64,000 nt of DNA from CAYFRC01 sp050946115 (GCA_050946115.1 JBMNUF010000002.1:124001-188000); one strand, 5' to 3'. Positions 39,228-48,376 are shown, numbered from the stretch's first letter. Numbers and translations are program-made. The notes: generated by a model not told the origin, from the letters alone.

Positions 39228-41768
39228 ATGTTCAAGAAATGTTTTTCAGTGCTCGCTTTATTGCTTGCGACTGGCCTATTGTTGCTCGTGTTCGGAGCAG
39301 CCCCAGCATATGCCGAAGACGATATCGAATCCGTAGATTATCTGGCTTTTTCAAAGCTGGCTTATAAAGACTGGAAGATCGACGAAACGGTATCCGGAAA
39401 ACTGAAAGGTAAGCTCAACAAGAGCTTTGAGTCCGGTACAAAGATCACATGGGGGCAATTATGCGCAAATATTCTCGATTGGCGAGTTGTCTATACCTCG
39501 GATAAATGGAAAGGCGGAAGCAAAGGCTTTTACGCGGTTACATTTTACAGCGACCGATTGCAAAAGGCGGTCGTGGCATACCGTGGATCCGTATCGTTTA
39601 ATAAAATGATTGAGGAGAAGGAAGAATTTAACGAAGATTGGTTGAGAAACAACTTCCCCTACCATGTGGCACATAATTATACAGATCAACTCAATGACGC
39701 AACGAAGTATTTCGATAGCAGTTTTAACGACAGTGGATGCCCGGTGTACGGCGATAAAGACGCATGGTCGTGTTCGGGACACTCACTGGGCGGTGCACTT
39801 GCAACGACCGTTTCGATGTCCACAGGTGTTTACGCCGAAGTCTTCAATGCTGCTTCGGTGTTTGAAGCATTATACTTGAACTACCCTGACAATATGTCAC
39901 AATCATTCCACGGCGTAGATCGATGGAACGTGCTTGCACATGTGCACGCTAAAGATCTTGTCGGTACATGGGAAGATCAGTATCAGTACTTTCCGTTCAC
40001 ATTCAGCGGTTCTAAGGGAATCACTCACCTCTCAAAATATCATTCTCTACACAACCTTTTGGATTTATCTGGGAATAGCACTGTAATAAAGCAACCCATG
40101 ACCAACAAATCAACCCCCTATTCCTATCCAATTGCATATGGCTATCACGATGATTTGCATATCGGCACTCACATTTTAGGAGGAAAAATAACCAATAGAT
40201 CAAATCCATATCGTTTTGAGCATGTGCTGTTTCTGGGAACCTCTGGAGACGACAACTTCTCATGGGTTGAGAATGTCGGAAAATTGAGGACGATTGCATA
40301 CGGAGGCGATGGTAAGGATGTAATCAAAACCGACGTTCCAATAGTTAATCCTTTCGGTTTATTTCAGAAAAAAACAGGTAGCGATATTATTGTGGGCGGT
40401 AAGGGGAATGATGAGCTTGACGGAGGTGGTGGCGACGATTTCTACATTTACAACAAAGGCGATGGGACTGACACCATACTGGACGAAGACGGCAACGATA
40501 CGCTGATCCTACTCAATTTCAGCAAAGACGACAAAATCGAATTCACCGAGGAAGAAGGTTTAATCCGCGGTTATCTAAACGGCGACGAAGGAATCCTGGT
40601 CATATCCGGCAAGCACAAAAAAGGGGGAGTTACATGCAAAATCGGCGACACAAAAACCATCACGTTGATCGACAAGAAGGGCGTCATCAAGGTGAAATCT
40701 GCTACAACCAAAACATACAGCGAGAAAGCCCCTGCGCCGTCCGGTAAGAAGAGCGTTAAGCGTGTTGAACCGTCTACTTCCAAGCCGGGCAGCACAGGAA
40801 CACCAAAATCATCCGGCAAGAAGAGCGTTAAGCGCGTGGAGCCGTCTACACCCAAACCAAGCAGCACAAAAACACCGAAACCATCCGGTAAGAAGAGCGT
40901 TAAGCGCGTAGAACCGGAATCTCGTAGAAAAAGCTCTGATGATTATTATGAATATGATGATTACGATGAATACGACGATTACCAAGATTACGATGAGGAA
41001 GAACTGGATACGGAAACACGCATAAGGGGATTCTCCGGGAAATGGTATGAGGGAACAGACTATGGCGGAGTGCATGAATATGAGATGGAAGTGACTTACG
41101 TCGGAAACTATACCTTCTCCGTATCCTTCTCAGCATATCGTATCGCAGATTTGACTTTCAAAGCGTATATGGATAACTACAGCAACTACTGCGACTTCGA
41201 AATCGAAGATGAGCTTGGTACGGCGTGGGGCACATTGCGGAGCACAGGCGACAAGTTGCACGTCACGTTTGAAGATGTCTGCCTTTGGGGTCTAGAAGAC
41301 CTTTCCGGCACAACTATTGTTATGACGCGCGCGGATGATTATAATAACTACGATTATGATGAGTATGACAATTATTATGATTATGAGGACGAAGATGATC
41401 TATTCTACGATGAGCCGGACTATAACCGCTATATCGGCAACTGGACAGAAAACGGCGGGGTACTCGGTGAAAATTCAGAGTATTTATTGTCTGTTGAGGA
41501 CTGCAGTAAAAACGGTATGTCGCTGTGGTTTATAGCGTACCGCTCCACGTATTGTCTGGATTCGGATGTAGGCGCATTCGATTCAGATGGCTGCGCCTTC
41601 TTCCAATGGTTCGAAGAATCGGGAGATGGATATATCTCAGGCGAGGTGGTTCTTAGAGAAAATTTAATCGGAGTATTGGTATATGAATGTACGATTGATG
41701 CTATGGAGGAACTTGTCGGCGAGGTGCTGTATTTCTACCGAGAGGGGACCGGCGATGGTTCATTTTGA
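39228..41768 (+). CDS. Secreted class-3 lipase with RTX-type Ca-binding segment and duplicated C-terminal domain
   Basis: 846 aa. Signal peptide to residue 29 (A-Y-A). Lipase domain about 33-330: nucleophile Ser186 in G-H-S-L-G-G, probable Asp243 in A-K-D-L-V-G, His272 or 275. Hemolysin-type Ca-binding region about 338-425 with G-G-K-G-N-D-E-L-D-G-G-G-G-D-D. Then three copies of S-G-K-K-S-V-K-R-V-E-P spaced 24 residues (505-563), an Asp/Tyr-rich linker (571-592), a domain opening G-F-S-G-K-W (601-700), a second Asp/Tyr linker (703-735) and a related domain opening Y-I-G-N-W (735-840). It probably hydrolyses lipids outside the cell, stabilised by Ca. Start: AAGGAGGAG before the ATG; an in-frame ATG eight codons earlier has no site. 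Codon use and GC differ from neighbours, suggesting transfer. Confidence 0.85.
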   Translation: MFKKCFSVLALLLATGLLLLVFGAAPAYAEDDIESVDYLAFSKLAYKDWKIDETVSGKLKGKLNKSFESGTKITWGQLCANILDWRVVYTSDKWKGGSKGFYAVTFYSDRLQKAVVAYRGSVSFNKMIEEKEEFNEDWLRNNFPYHVAHNYTDQLNDATKYFDSSFNDSGCPVYGDKDAWSCSGHSLGGALATTVSMSTGVYAEVFNAASVFEALYLNYPDNMSQSFHGVDRWNVLAHVHAKDLVGTWEDQYQYFPFTFSGSKGITHLSKYHSLHNLLDLSGNSTVIKQPMTNKSTPYSYPIAYGYHDDLHIGTHILGGKITNRSNPYRFEHVLFLGTSGDDNFSWVENVGKLRTIAYGGDGKDVIKTDVPIVNPFGLFQKKTGSDIIVGGKGNDELDGGGGDDFYIYNKGDGTDTILDEDGNDTLILLNFSKDDKIEFTEEEGLIRGYLNGDEGILVISGKHKKGGVTCKIGDTKTITLIDKKGVIKVKSATTKTYSEKAPAPSGKKSVKRVEPSTSKPGSTGTPKSSGKKSVKRVEPSTPKPSSTKTPKPSGKKSVKRVEPESRRKSSDDYYEYDDYDEYDDYQDYDEEELDTETRIRGFSGKWYEGTDYGGVHEYEMEVTYVGNYTFSVSFSAYRIADLTFKAYMDNYSNYCDFEIEDELGTAWGTLRSTGDKLHVTFEDVCLWGLEDLSGTTIVMTRADDYNNYDYDEYDNYYDYEDEDDLFYDEPDYNRYIGNWTENGGVLGENSEYLLSVEDCSKNGMSLWFIAYRSTYCLDSDVGAFDSDGCAFFQWFEESGDGYISGEVVLRENLIGVLVYECTIDAMEELVGEVLYFYREGTGDGSF
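40740..40916 (+). repeat. Three tandem 72-bp coding repeats in the lipase gene
   Basis: Each unit encodes S-G-K-K-S-V-K-R-V-E-P followed by a Ser/Thr/Pro/Lys spacer, basic and probably unstructured. Units start at residues 505, 529 and 553 of the protein. Near-identical DNA suggests recent expansion. Confidence 0.85.
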
Positions 41769-41886
41769 TAAACCATCGAGCAGCATATATATCGTTGATG
41801 GCTTCACATTCCAACAACCTGCCAGCTACCGGACCTGGGCAATCTCCGGTTGAACCGCTCTAACGATAGAATGCGAGGAGAATGGT

Positions 41887-42228
41887 ATGCGCCGTTTCGG
41901 TTTTGAGGATATGTTTCTGGCAGTGGACTTCGTATTGCCGGGCATGGTGGCGGTCTGTCTCGTCGCCAAGTACGGCTTGCTTTGGGTCGGCGCCGTCGCG
42001 GTCTTAGAATGGCTGCTACTGACGATCTCGAATCGCGCCGGATACAAGGCGCGCAGCGGGATGTATGATGTTTGGAAAGCCGTGTTGACTTCTGTCGGGA
42101 TCGCATCAGGAGCAAAGCTATACCCCGTGCAATCTTCCCCCATAGCGCTTGGCGTTGCAGCGGTTATTCTTGCCATCGTCATACATGCGGGAGTGTATCG
42201 TGCCATGTCAAGCCTCATACGAAAGTAA
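41887..42228 (+). CDS. Small membrane protein of unknown function
   Basis: 113 aa with three likely membrane helices (about 12-30, 33-48 and 83-104) and a positively charged C-terminus. GCGAGGAG stands 6 nt before the ATG. It follows the lipase by 118 nt that contain two small hairpins (one is ACCGGA/TCCGGT near 41829-41850). No family recognised; the size would fit a holin-like or regulatory membrane peptide, but nothing supports that directly. Possibly part of the same transferred segment. Confidence 0.55.
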   Translation: MRRFGFEDMFLAVDFVLPGMVAVCLVAKYGLLWVGAVAVLEWLLLTISNRAGYKARSGMYDVWKAVLTSVGIASGAKLYPVQSSPIALGVAAVILAIVIHAGVYRAMSSLIRK

Positions 42229-42250
42229 TGATTGCAGAAATCCTCTCGCC

Positions 42251-43171
42251 TCAGTTCCCGTCGACAAAACGCAAAACGTCCTCCATGACGGTCTGTTTGG
42301 CGGGCGAAAGGAGGATTTCGTGCCGCTGCCCTTCATAGATCTTGAGCGAAACATTTTCATAGCCGCGCCGCCGAATGCTTTCGACGGCATCGTCCAGCCC
42401 CTTGCGGCTGACCATACACGGATCGTCCTCGCCCGAGATGAAGAGGATCGGAAGGCGGGGATTTTTGCATTTGTCCTTTGCGGGGCGGTATGTATCGCAC
42501 AGCAGGGTGAACAACCCTTTGTAGCCATTCAGCGTGAACGGAAAGCCGCACAGAGGGTCTTTGATGTACAAATCGACCTCTGCCGCGTCGATATTCAGCC
42601 AGTCGTACTCCGTTCTGCGCGGTTTGATCGCCTTGCCATATGCACCGAGCGTCATCGCGTCCAAAAGCTTGCTGTGTCCCCTACCGCCGCGAAGCAAGGT
42701 CAGAATATCGGCGAGCGCGATGCCCGCGCCGACCATCGGATTCGCGGAAGGGCTGCCCGAGAGGATGAGTGTATCGATCTCTGCGTCGTGCGCGCGGGCG
42801 TATTCCCTGGCGACGAAGGTGCCCATGCTGTGTCCGAGCAGCGCGCGCTTTTTGCCGGAAAACCTTGTGCGCGCGACATCCCACACGCGCTGCAAGTCCT
42901 CGACCAGCGCCGCGCCTCCGCCTTCCCCGAAATAGCCGAGGTCCGCTTGTGTCCGTATGCTTGCGCCGTGCCCCCTGTGGTCGTGGATCAGGCAGGCATA
43001 GCCATTGTGCGACAAAAACTCCGCAAAGCCTTCGTACCGCTCCTTGTGCTCCGCCATGCCGTGCGCGATCTGCACGATGCCCCGCATTTCCTTTTCCTGC
43101 GGCAGAAACAAAAGCGCATCGAGCGGCACCTCGTCGTGCGCGGAAATGCATTGAAAACTCTCCCGAACCAT
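42251..43171 (-). CDS. Alpha/beta hydrolase (monoacylglycerol lipase/lysophospholipase-like)
   Basis: 306 aa. Nucleophile Ser in L-L-G-H-S-M-G-T-F, oxyanion region I-A-H-G-M-A-E-H, H-D-H-R-G-H-G-A-S, and catalytic Asp in I-S-G-E-D-D-P with the His in G-Q-R-H-E-I-L. This order fits the Hydrolase_4 family acting on monoacylglycerols or lysolipids. No signal peptide. AAGGGGGAT precedes the ATG; 15 codons of open frame upstream lack a site. Divergent from the amidohydrolase gene. Confidence 0.88.
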   Translation of the reverse strand: MVRESFQCISAHDEVPLDALLFLPQEKEMRGIVQIAHGMAEHKERYEGFAEFLSHNGYACLIHDHRGHGASIRTQADLGYFGEGGGAALVEDLQRVWDVARTRFSGKKRALLGHSMGTFVAREYARAHDAEIDTLILSGSPSANPMVGAGIALADILTLLRGGRGHSKLLDAMTLGAYGKAIKPRRTEYDWLNIDAAEVDLYIKDPLCGFPFTLNGYKGLFTLLCDTYRPAKDKCKNPRLPILFISGEDDPCMVSRKGLDDAVESIRRRGYENVSLKIYEGQRHEILLSPAKQTVMEDVLRFVDGN

Positions 43172-43242
43172 TACACAAATCCCCCTTTTTCGTGGTATAC
43201 TGATATGGATATACAATCGCCTATCGATCGGAGGAAGCGCAA

Positions 43243-44067
43243 ATGATCTTTGACGCGCACGCGCACATCTTCCCCGATACCATCGCGAAAAAAGCTGCGG
43301 ATGCTATCGGGAAATTCTACGGCTATCCCATGTCATGCGACGGAAGAACTTCCTCGCTCCTGCGCGAAATGCAGGAGGCGGGGATTTCCCGCGCACTCGT
43401 GCATTCCGTCGCAACGACACCGCGACAGACGGGCAGCATCAATAATTTCATCGCATCCGCATGCAAAGCATATCCCGAAACCTTTATCGGCTTTATGGCG
43501 ATGCACCAAAACACGGAACACATGGTGCAGGAAGCCGAGCGCGCCATGTCCATGGGACTTCGGGGTGTAAAAATCCATCCCGACATCCAGCGCTGCGCGC
43601 TCGACGACGAAAAATTTTTCCCGCTGTATGAATGCATCGAAGGCCGCGTGCCGCTGCTCACGCACACGGGCGATACGCGATATGATTTTTCCACTCCAGA
43701 CCGCGTGCTGCGCCTGCTGAAGCGCTATCCGCGCCTGACAATGATCTGCGCGCACCTTGCGGGGTACTCCATATGGGATACGGCGCAAGAAAAGCTTGCG
43801 GGCGCGGGCGTATATGTCGATACGTGCAGCTCCCTGTTTTTCATGCCGCCCGAAAAGGCCGTAGAGCACATCCGCGCATTCGGAACAGACAAAGTCCTGT
43901 TCGGCACGGATTTCCCCATGTGGAAGGCGACGGAGGAGCTCGCGCGCTTTCATGCCCTGCCGCTCACAGAAGATGAAAAGGCGCGCATCCTGTGGACAAA
44001 TGCCGCAACGCTGTTTGGACAAGAACCGGAACCTGTGCGCGAAATGGAATCTGCCGTCCGCGCCTGA
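43243..44067 (+). CDS. Amidohydrolase-family (TIM-barrel metal-dependent) hydrolase
   Basis: 274 aa. D-A-H-A-H-I at residues 4-9 gives the first two metal His. V-K-I-H-P-D, L-L-T-H-T-G-D-T, I-C-A-H-L-A-G and F-G-T-D-F-P-M supply the other metal and acid residues in the order of the Amidohydro_2 family (decarboxylases and lactonases included). The exact substrate is unknown. CGGAGGAAG precedes the ATG. Divergent from the alpha/beta hydrolase and convergent with the kinase gene. Confidence 0.87.
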   Translation: MIFDAHAHIFPDTIAKKAADAIGKFYGYPMSCDGRTSSLLREMQEAGISRALVHSVATTPRQTGSINNFIASACKAYPETFIGFMAMHQNTEHMVQEAERAMSMGLRGVKIHPDIQRCALDDEKFFPLYECIEGRVPLLTHTGDTRYDFSTPDRVLRLLKRYPRLTMICAHLAGYSIWDTAQEKLAGAGVYVDTCSSLFFMPPEKAVEHIRAFGTDKVLFGTDFPMWKATEELARFHALPLTEDEKARILWTNAATLFGQEPEPVREMESAVRA

Positions 44068-44099
44068 CGCACACCTGCGAAATAGAAGCAATCGGCTTT

Positions 44100-44999
44100 T
44101 TAAACTTTTCCCCCGCGCAGCATCGCCAGCGCCGCCTGCGCCGCGCCGTATGCGGGATCCGTATCGAGTGCGCGCATCGCAAAGCGGGGGCCGATTTCCT
44201 CCCGAACGAGTTCGCGAATCAGCCCGCCGCCTGCATCCCAAAGGCTGCCAGAAAGGACGAGGGGCACCCGATCGCCCTCGATGTGCTTGGCGCACGCCAA
44301 GATGCTCTCCGCCATGGAATGTGCCGCGTTTTCGAGGATGCGGCGCGCCGCGTTGTCGCCCATCGCATATGCCTGAAAGCAAATCGGTGAAAACGAGGCG
44401 ATCAGCGTCTTTCCGCCCTCGTGCAGTTCCCGAAGTTTTTCCCGCACGGGGCTGCCGAGCCTTTCGGCGCATAGGTCGTAAATCGCGCCCTTTTCGAGCC
44501 GCCCGTCCTGCATGCGCAACGCCGCATTGAGCGTGTTGCGCCCGATGGCATAGCCGCCGCCTTCGTCGCCCAACAGGTAGCCGTCCCCGTCCGCGCGAAA
44601 CAGCGCCCCGTCCGCCTGAGCGAACGCCACGGAACCCGTGCCGCACATGGCGACGATGCCGTCGCCATGCCCGATCGAGGCGTATATGGGGTTATACACG
44701 TCGCTGTCCACGCGGATTTTTCCGATGTTCGGATACGCTTTTTTGAGGTATTCCGTATAGTTTTTCGAGTTTTCCGGCACGCCGCAGCCGCTGATGCCCG
44801 CGAAAAGGCATTTTGCCTGCCGCCCGCAAAGCACCGCATCGATCGCGCCTTTGATGTTTTCCATCGCGAGGTCAAACGGCGTTCCCGTCGCGCTCGCAGC
44901 GCCTGTCTGCGCCTGCGCAAGCACGTTTCCCTTTTCGTCGCACAAAACGGCGATCGTATGCGTACCGCCGCTGTCAATTCCGATTACAAGATTTTCCAT
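44100..44999 (-). CDS. BadF/BadG/BcrA/BcrD-type ATPase, N-acetylglucosamine kinase-like
   Basis: 299 aa, ASKHA fold. Phosphate 1 loop G-I-D-S-G-G-T-H-T at the N-terminus, M-C-G-T-G-S-V-A near 120, L-G-D-E-G-G-G-Y-A-I-G near 144 and L-S-G-S-L near 247. It most likely phosphorylates an amino sugar after uptake. It starts 1 nt after the stop of the alpha/beta hydrolase gene (TGATATG), so the two are coupled. Confidence 0.88.
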   Translation of the reverse strand: MENLVIGIDSGGTHTIAVLCDEKGNVLAQAQTGAASATGTPFDLAMENIKGAIDAVLCGRQAKCLFAGISGCGVPENSKNYTEYLKKAYPNIGKIRVDSDVYNPIYASIGHGDGIVAMCGTGSVAFAQADGALFRADGDGYLLGDEGGGYAIGRNTLNAALRMQDGRLEKGAIYDLCAERLGSPVREKLRELHEGGKTLIASFSPICFQAYAMGDNAARRILENAAHSMAESILACAKHIEGDRVPLVLSGSLWDAGGGLIRELVREEIGPRFAMRALDTDPAYGAAQAALAMLRGGKV

Positions 45000-45000
45000 A

Positions 45001-45732
45001 TCAGTACCGCGCCTCTATGTATTCCACGATGGGCTTCGGCTTGGACAGCGAGTGTGGATGGTGGTCCACGCCGGGCTTTAGGATTACGCGGATTTCTCCG
45101 CCCGCCTGCTCCATTTTTGAAAGAAACGGCAGCGTATTTTCCTCGATCGGCACCCCGCGATCCGCATCCCCCGCGACGATGAGCACGGGAATGCCCGCCT
45201 TGGCGAGGTCTTCCGCATGCTCCATGGGGTTGCCGCGAAACTCCGCGACCGTATCCTCCGTAAGATGATACCAGGCGAGGCATTCCCGCCAGCATTCCTC
45301 GCGCCGCTCCGCCTTCCCCATGCCGCCGGGCCAGCTTTTGATATCGAGCACGGGCGCATCGAGATACAGGCACGCGACGTCCTCGGGATGCGCCGCCGCA
45401 TAGTTGACGCTATACAGCGCGCCGCGCGAAAAGCCGAACAGCACCGTCTTTTCGCAAAGCCCCATCTCCCGAACGAGAAAGTCGTGAAAACCCTTCATGA
45501 GCCGCACCGCCTCGGGGCAGCCGTACATGTCGCTCACCCGATAATATGCGAGCGCATAGCCGTCCTTCAGCAGCGCGCGGTCGGCATAGTCGAACGCGCC
45601 GAAAAACTCCGCGCGCCAAATCCACTTTTTGCCGTCGCGCCACGCCTTGGGCAAAACGACGAACCCCGTATGCCCGTTCAGCTCGATCAGAACCCTTTCG
45701 TAGCCTTCCCACACTTCCCTGCCCGTTATCAT
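45001..45732 (-). CDS. Alpha/beta hydrolase
   Basis: 243 aa. Nucleophile Ser in L-F-G-F-S-R-G-A, Asp in V-A-G-D-A-D-R-G-V and His in V-D-H-H-P-H-S-L. The N-terminus R-E-V-W-E-G-Y-E-R and the F-S-R-G motif resemble carbohydrate-esterase-like hydrolases found beside glycosidases. GTAGGAGGGAGG precedes the ATG. Second gene of a run (exonuclease, this gene, kinase) on the minus strand; substrate unknown. Confidence 0.82.
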   Translation of the reverse strand: MITGREVWEGYERVLIELNGHTGFVVLPKAWRDGKKWIWRAEFFGAFDYADRALLKDGYALAYYRVSDMYGCPEAVRLMKGFHDFLVREMGLCEKTVLFGFSRGALYSVNYAAAHPEDVACLYLDAPVLDIKSWPGGMGKAERREECWRECLAWYHLTEDTVAEFRGNPMEHAEDLAKAGIPVLIVAGDADRGVPIEENTLPFLSKMEQAGGEIRVILKPGVDHHPHSLSKPKPIVEYIEARY

Positions 45733-45747
45733 GTTTGCGCCTCCCTC

Positions 45748-46338
45748 CTACGGCAGCACGCCGCGCAGCTTGCCCTGCTTCGTGCCCTCTACGACGCACA
45801 GATACGTCGCCGCGGTGTCGTACCGCGCGTCGTGCGCCCGTCCCCCGGTACCGAACCATTCCGCGGTTTTTTCGGAGATGGTTTCCTCCGTCAGCGCGAA
45901 GTATTCAGCGAGCTCGGAGAGCTTGGGCGGCTTCGGGCGCCCCGTATTGACCTTGCGCTTGAGGTTTGCGTCGCTCGTGAAGAAATTCATGGTGCAAAAG
46001 GTCGCTATGCGCTTGAGCTTCATGCCCAGCCTTTCAAATTCGATGCGGAGGTAGCGGTCGTCCGCCGCGACATTGTGCCCGATCAGCATATCCGCGCCGG
46101 AGAAATCCCGAAAGAGTTCCTCCGCGCGGTCCTCGAAGCGCTCCCCGCCCGAAAGCGCTTCGACCTGCTCCCTGCTCATGCCGTGCACTTCCTGCGCGGT
46201 TTCGCTCATGTCGTCCACCGCGAAAAAGAAGTTTTTCCCGACGACGGAATCCTTTTCCACGATCAAATAGGAAATCTGGCAGATCTGCCCCGGCGTAAGG
46301 TCCGTCGCTTCCGTGTCGAACACGATCACGCGCTTCAT
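45748..46338 (-). CDS. DnaQ-like 3'-5' exonuclease (DEDDh)
   Basis: 196 aa. Exo I V-F-D-T-E-A-T-D at residues 6-13, Exo II G-H-N-V-A-A-D-D-R-Y-L near 87, Exo III A-H-D-A-R-Y-D-T-A near 170. A stand-alone proofreading or RNase T-like exonuclease. The Thr after Exo I Glu is Ala, a small change. The ATG overlaps the stop of the aminotransferase gene (ATGA). Confidence 0.88.
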   Translation of the reverse strand: MKRVIVFDTEATDLTPGQICQISYLIVEKDSVVGKNFFFAVDDMSETAQEVHGMSREQVEALSGGERFEDRAEELFRDFSGADMLIGHNVAADDRYLRIEFERLGMKLKRIATFCTMNFFTSDANLKRKVNTGRPKPPKLSELAEYFALTEETISEKTAEWFGTGGRAHDARYDTAATYLCVVEGTKQGKLRGVLP

Positions 46339-47513
46339 CCGCGCACCGCTTTCGCGAGCCTGTCGAGCGCTTCTTCGATGTTTGCGCGCGGCGTGGCGAT
46401 GTTCATGCGCATGAAGCAGCGCCCCTCCTCGCCGAAGCCGAGCCCGTTGCCGAGGGCGATGCAGGCTTTTTGAGAGAGGAAGCGCACCAGTTCCGCGTGC
46501 TCCATGCCGAGCTCTCGCATGTCGAGGAATTTCAGGTACGTGCCCTCAAGAGGTGCCGTTTGAATCTCAGGAAGCGATGCCTTCAGGAAATCGTCGGTAT
46601 ACCTGCTGCTCTCGTCCAGATATAGGATGAGGTTGTCCAGCCACTCTCCGCCATAGGTATATGCCGCCGTCTGCGCGATATAGCCGAACAGGTTGGGGGA
46701 TGCCGCCATGCAGTCACTCATCACGGAGACAATTTTGCAGCGGACGTCCTTATTCGGCGCGATGATCGAGGAATGGCGCAGCGCCGCGAGGTTGAAAGTC
46801 TTCGTCGCCGAGGTCAGCATTACGCTGTCCTCCGCGCCCTTGACGGTCAGCATCGGCACCTGCTTATAGCCCGGCATCTCAAAGTCCATATGGATTTCGT
46901 CCGAGAGGATCTGCACGCCGTAGCGGTTGCAAAGCGCCGTGAACCGCTCCAATTCGTCCCGCGTCCACACGCGCCCGACGGGATTGTGCGGGTTGCACAG
47001 CATGAACACGGAGATATCGCCCTGTTTGAAGCCGTCCTCCAGATTGTCCAGATCCATCTTCCAGCCGTCCGGCGTATCAAGCAGGGGGCTGATGTACAAA
47101 TCGTACCCCGCAAGTTTTGGCATCGAAAAGAAGGGCCCGTAGCAGGGCGAAAAGATCGCGACGCGGGTGCCTTCTTTCGCCATCGCGCGCAGGCAGAACA
47201 CCATGGAATCGACCACGCCATCGCTCGTCAGAATCCAGTCCTTTTCGACCGAAAGCCCGTGTCGATTCTGCATCCAATCGCGAAACGCGACGAAATGCTT
47301 TTCGCCGTATTCCGTGTAACCGAACGCGCCGTGTTTTGCGCGCTCGACCATCGCGTCGATCACCTGCTGCGGCGTGGAAAAATCCATGTCCGCAACCCAG
47401 AGTGCGATCGCATCCCCGTTGCCGCAAAACCCTTCCAAGCCGTCCCACTTGAGACAGTCCGTGCCGCGGCGATCTACGCCCTTATCGAAAAATTCGCGCC
47501 ATTTGTCGTTCAT
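46335..47513 (-). CDS. PatB/MalY-family pyridoxal-phosphate C-S lyase or aminotransferase
   Basis: 392 aa, fold type I. W-V-A-D-M-D-F near residue 42, C-N-P-H-N-P-V-G-R near 175, S-D-E-I-H-M-D-F and the PLP Lys in S-A-T-K-T-F-N. F-M-R-M-N-I-A-T-P at the end holds the substrate Arg. PatB/MalY proteins cleave cystathionine or other cysteine conjugates. The ATG at the third codon was taken because GGAGG lies 9 nt before it; an ATG three codons earlier touches the site. Confidence 0.92.
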   Translation of the reverse strand: MNDKWREFFDKGVDRRGTDCLKWDGLEGFCGNGDAIALWVADMDFSTPQQVIDAMVERAKHGAFGYTEYGEKHFVAFRDWMQNRHGLSVEKDWILTSDGVVDSMVFCLRAMAKEGTRVAIFSPCYGPFFSMPKLAGYDLYISPLLDTPDGWKMDLDNLEDGFKQGDISVFMLCNPHNPVGRVWTRDELERFTALCNRYGVQILSDEIHMDFEMPGYKQVPMLTVKGAEDSVMLTSATKTFNLAALRHSSIIAPNKDVRCKIVSVMSDCMAASPNLFGYIAQTAAYTYGGEWLDNLILYLDESSRYTDDFLKASLPEIQTAPLEGTYLKFLDMRELGMEHAELVRFLSQKACIALGNGLGFGEEGRCFMRMNIATPRANIEEALDRLAKAVRG

Positions 47514-47546
47514 GCCGTTCATCCTCCAACGTCTGTATTTTTCGCG

Positions 47547-47576
47547 AAAAAAGAGCCTGCACTGAAACAGGCTCTT
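47547..47576 (-). terminator. Intrinsic terminator before the PatB gene
   Basis: AAGAGCCTG (47576-47568 on the minus strand) pairs with CAGGCTCTT (47559-47551), followed by six T. It ends the transcript of the membrane-anchored protein upstream. Confidence 0.88.
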
Positions 47577-47587
47577 GCGAATCGCCC

Positions 47588-48376
47588 CTACCCGAGATAC
47601 TCCAACCGCACGGTGAAGTTGTCGCCGCTTTGGAAGTAGTCTACGGTGATCTGCCGATTGTCCAACTTGAGCGACACCAAAAAGCGGTTATCGACGACGG
47701 AAAGCTCGTGTACCGCAACCCAGCCCTTGACGACGAGCTCGTTCACGAAGTCCAGCGCGTCCGCGACCGACGCCGCGCGGTAGGTCAACACGCGGCTGCC
47801 CGCCGACACGCCCTCCGCGACGGAAACGAGCCTGCCCTCCATGAGCGGGAAGCCCTCATAGCCCTCGCCGTCCCACACGATGCCGCTCTCTCCGCAGAAC
47901 ACCACGCGCGTGCCGCTGGTCTCGTTGACCAAATGCACCTCCACGTCGTCATACAGAAGGACAGTCAGTTTTGTCGTGTCTATCAGAAGCTGCGCGCCGC
48001 CTTCCAGCAGCTCTGCCTTATACTCGGAAAAGCCGGCCGCAGCGGTCGATGCCACGACGATATCCGCCTTTCCGTTTTCCTGCGTCGTCTTATACTCCGG
48101 CGCGGTGAAGACCGGCATGTTCGGAAACTGTTCCTCCGGCCAATAGTTGACGTCTAACGCCTTGCGCTCCGCCTCCTGCCGCACGAGCAGCGTTTCCTTT
48201 TCGACGGCCTGCCGCGCGACGCGGCTCTTGGTAAGATATACCGAAAGCACGAGCGCCACCGTGACCATCACAAGCGCCAGCACACTCAAAACCGCGTGGC
48301 GAATTTTGCGTCTTCGCTCCGCTTCCTCGAGATCTTCTTCCAGCGTGAAGATATCCTCGTCATATTCGTTTGCCAT
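47588..48376 (-). CDS. Single-pass membrane-anchored protein of unknown function
   Basis: 262 aa. An acidic cytoplasmic N-terminus (D-E-D-I-F-T-L-E-E-D-L-E-E-A-E) is followed by R-R-R-K and a membrane helix (about 29-48). The outside part is mostly beta with Val-rich strands and a helix (A-S-V-A-D-A-L-D-F-V-N-E-L). No family recognised. The layout resembles anchored cell-envelope proteins. ATG chosen for GGGAGGAG upstream; a GTG three codons earlier is possible. Own promoter and terminator, so monocistronic. Confidence 0.72.
   Translation of the reverse strand: MANEYDEDIFTLEEDLEEAERRRKIRHAVLSVLALVMVTVALVLSVYLTKSRVARQAVEKETLLVRQEAERKALDVNYWPEEQFPNMPVFTAPEYKTTQENGKADIVVASTAAAGFSEYKAELLEGGAQLLIDTTKLTVLLYDDVEVHLVNETSGTRVVFCGESGIVWDGEGYEGFPLMEGRLVSVAEGVSAGSRVLTYRAASVADALDFVNELVVKGWVAVHELSVVDNRFLVSLKLDNRQITVDYFQSGDNFTVRLEYLG

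Noticed and set aside
40740..40916. Tandem repeats considered as a CRISPR array or mobile repeat
   Set aside because: The repeats are in frame inside the lipase gene, have no variable spacers of constant length and encode a conserved peptide.
38654..42230. Prophage or integrative element
   Set aside because: No integrase, transposase, att-like direct repeats or phage structural genes could be found; only composition differs.
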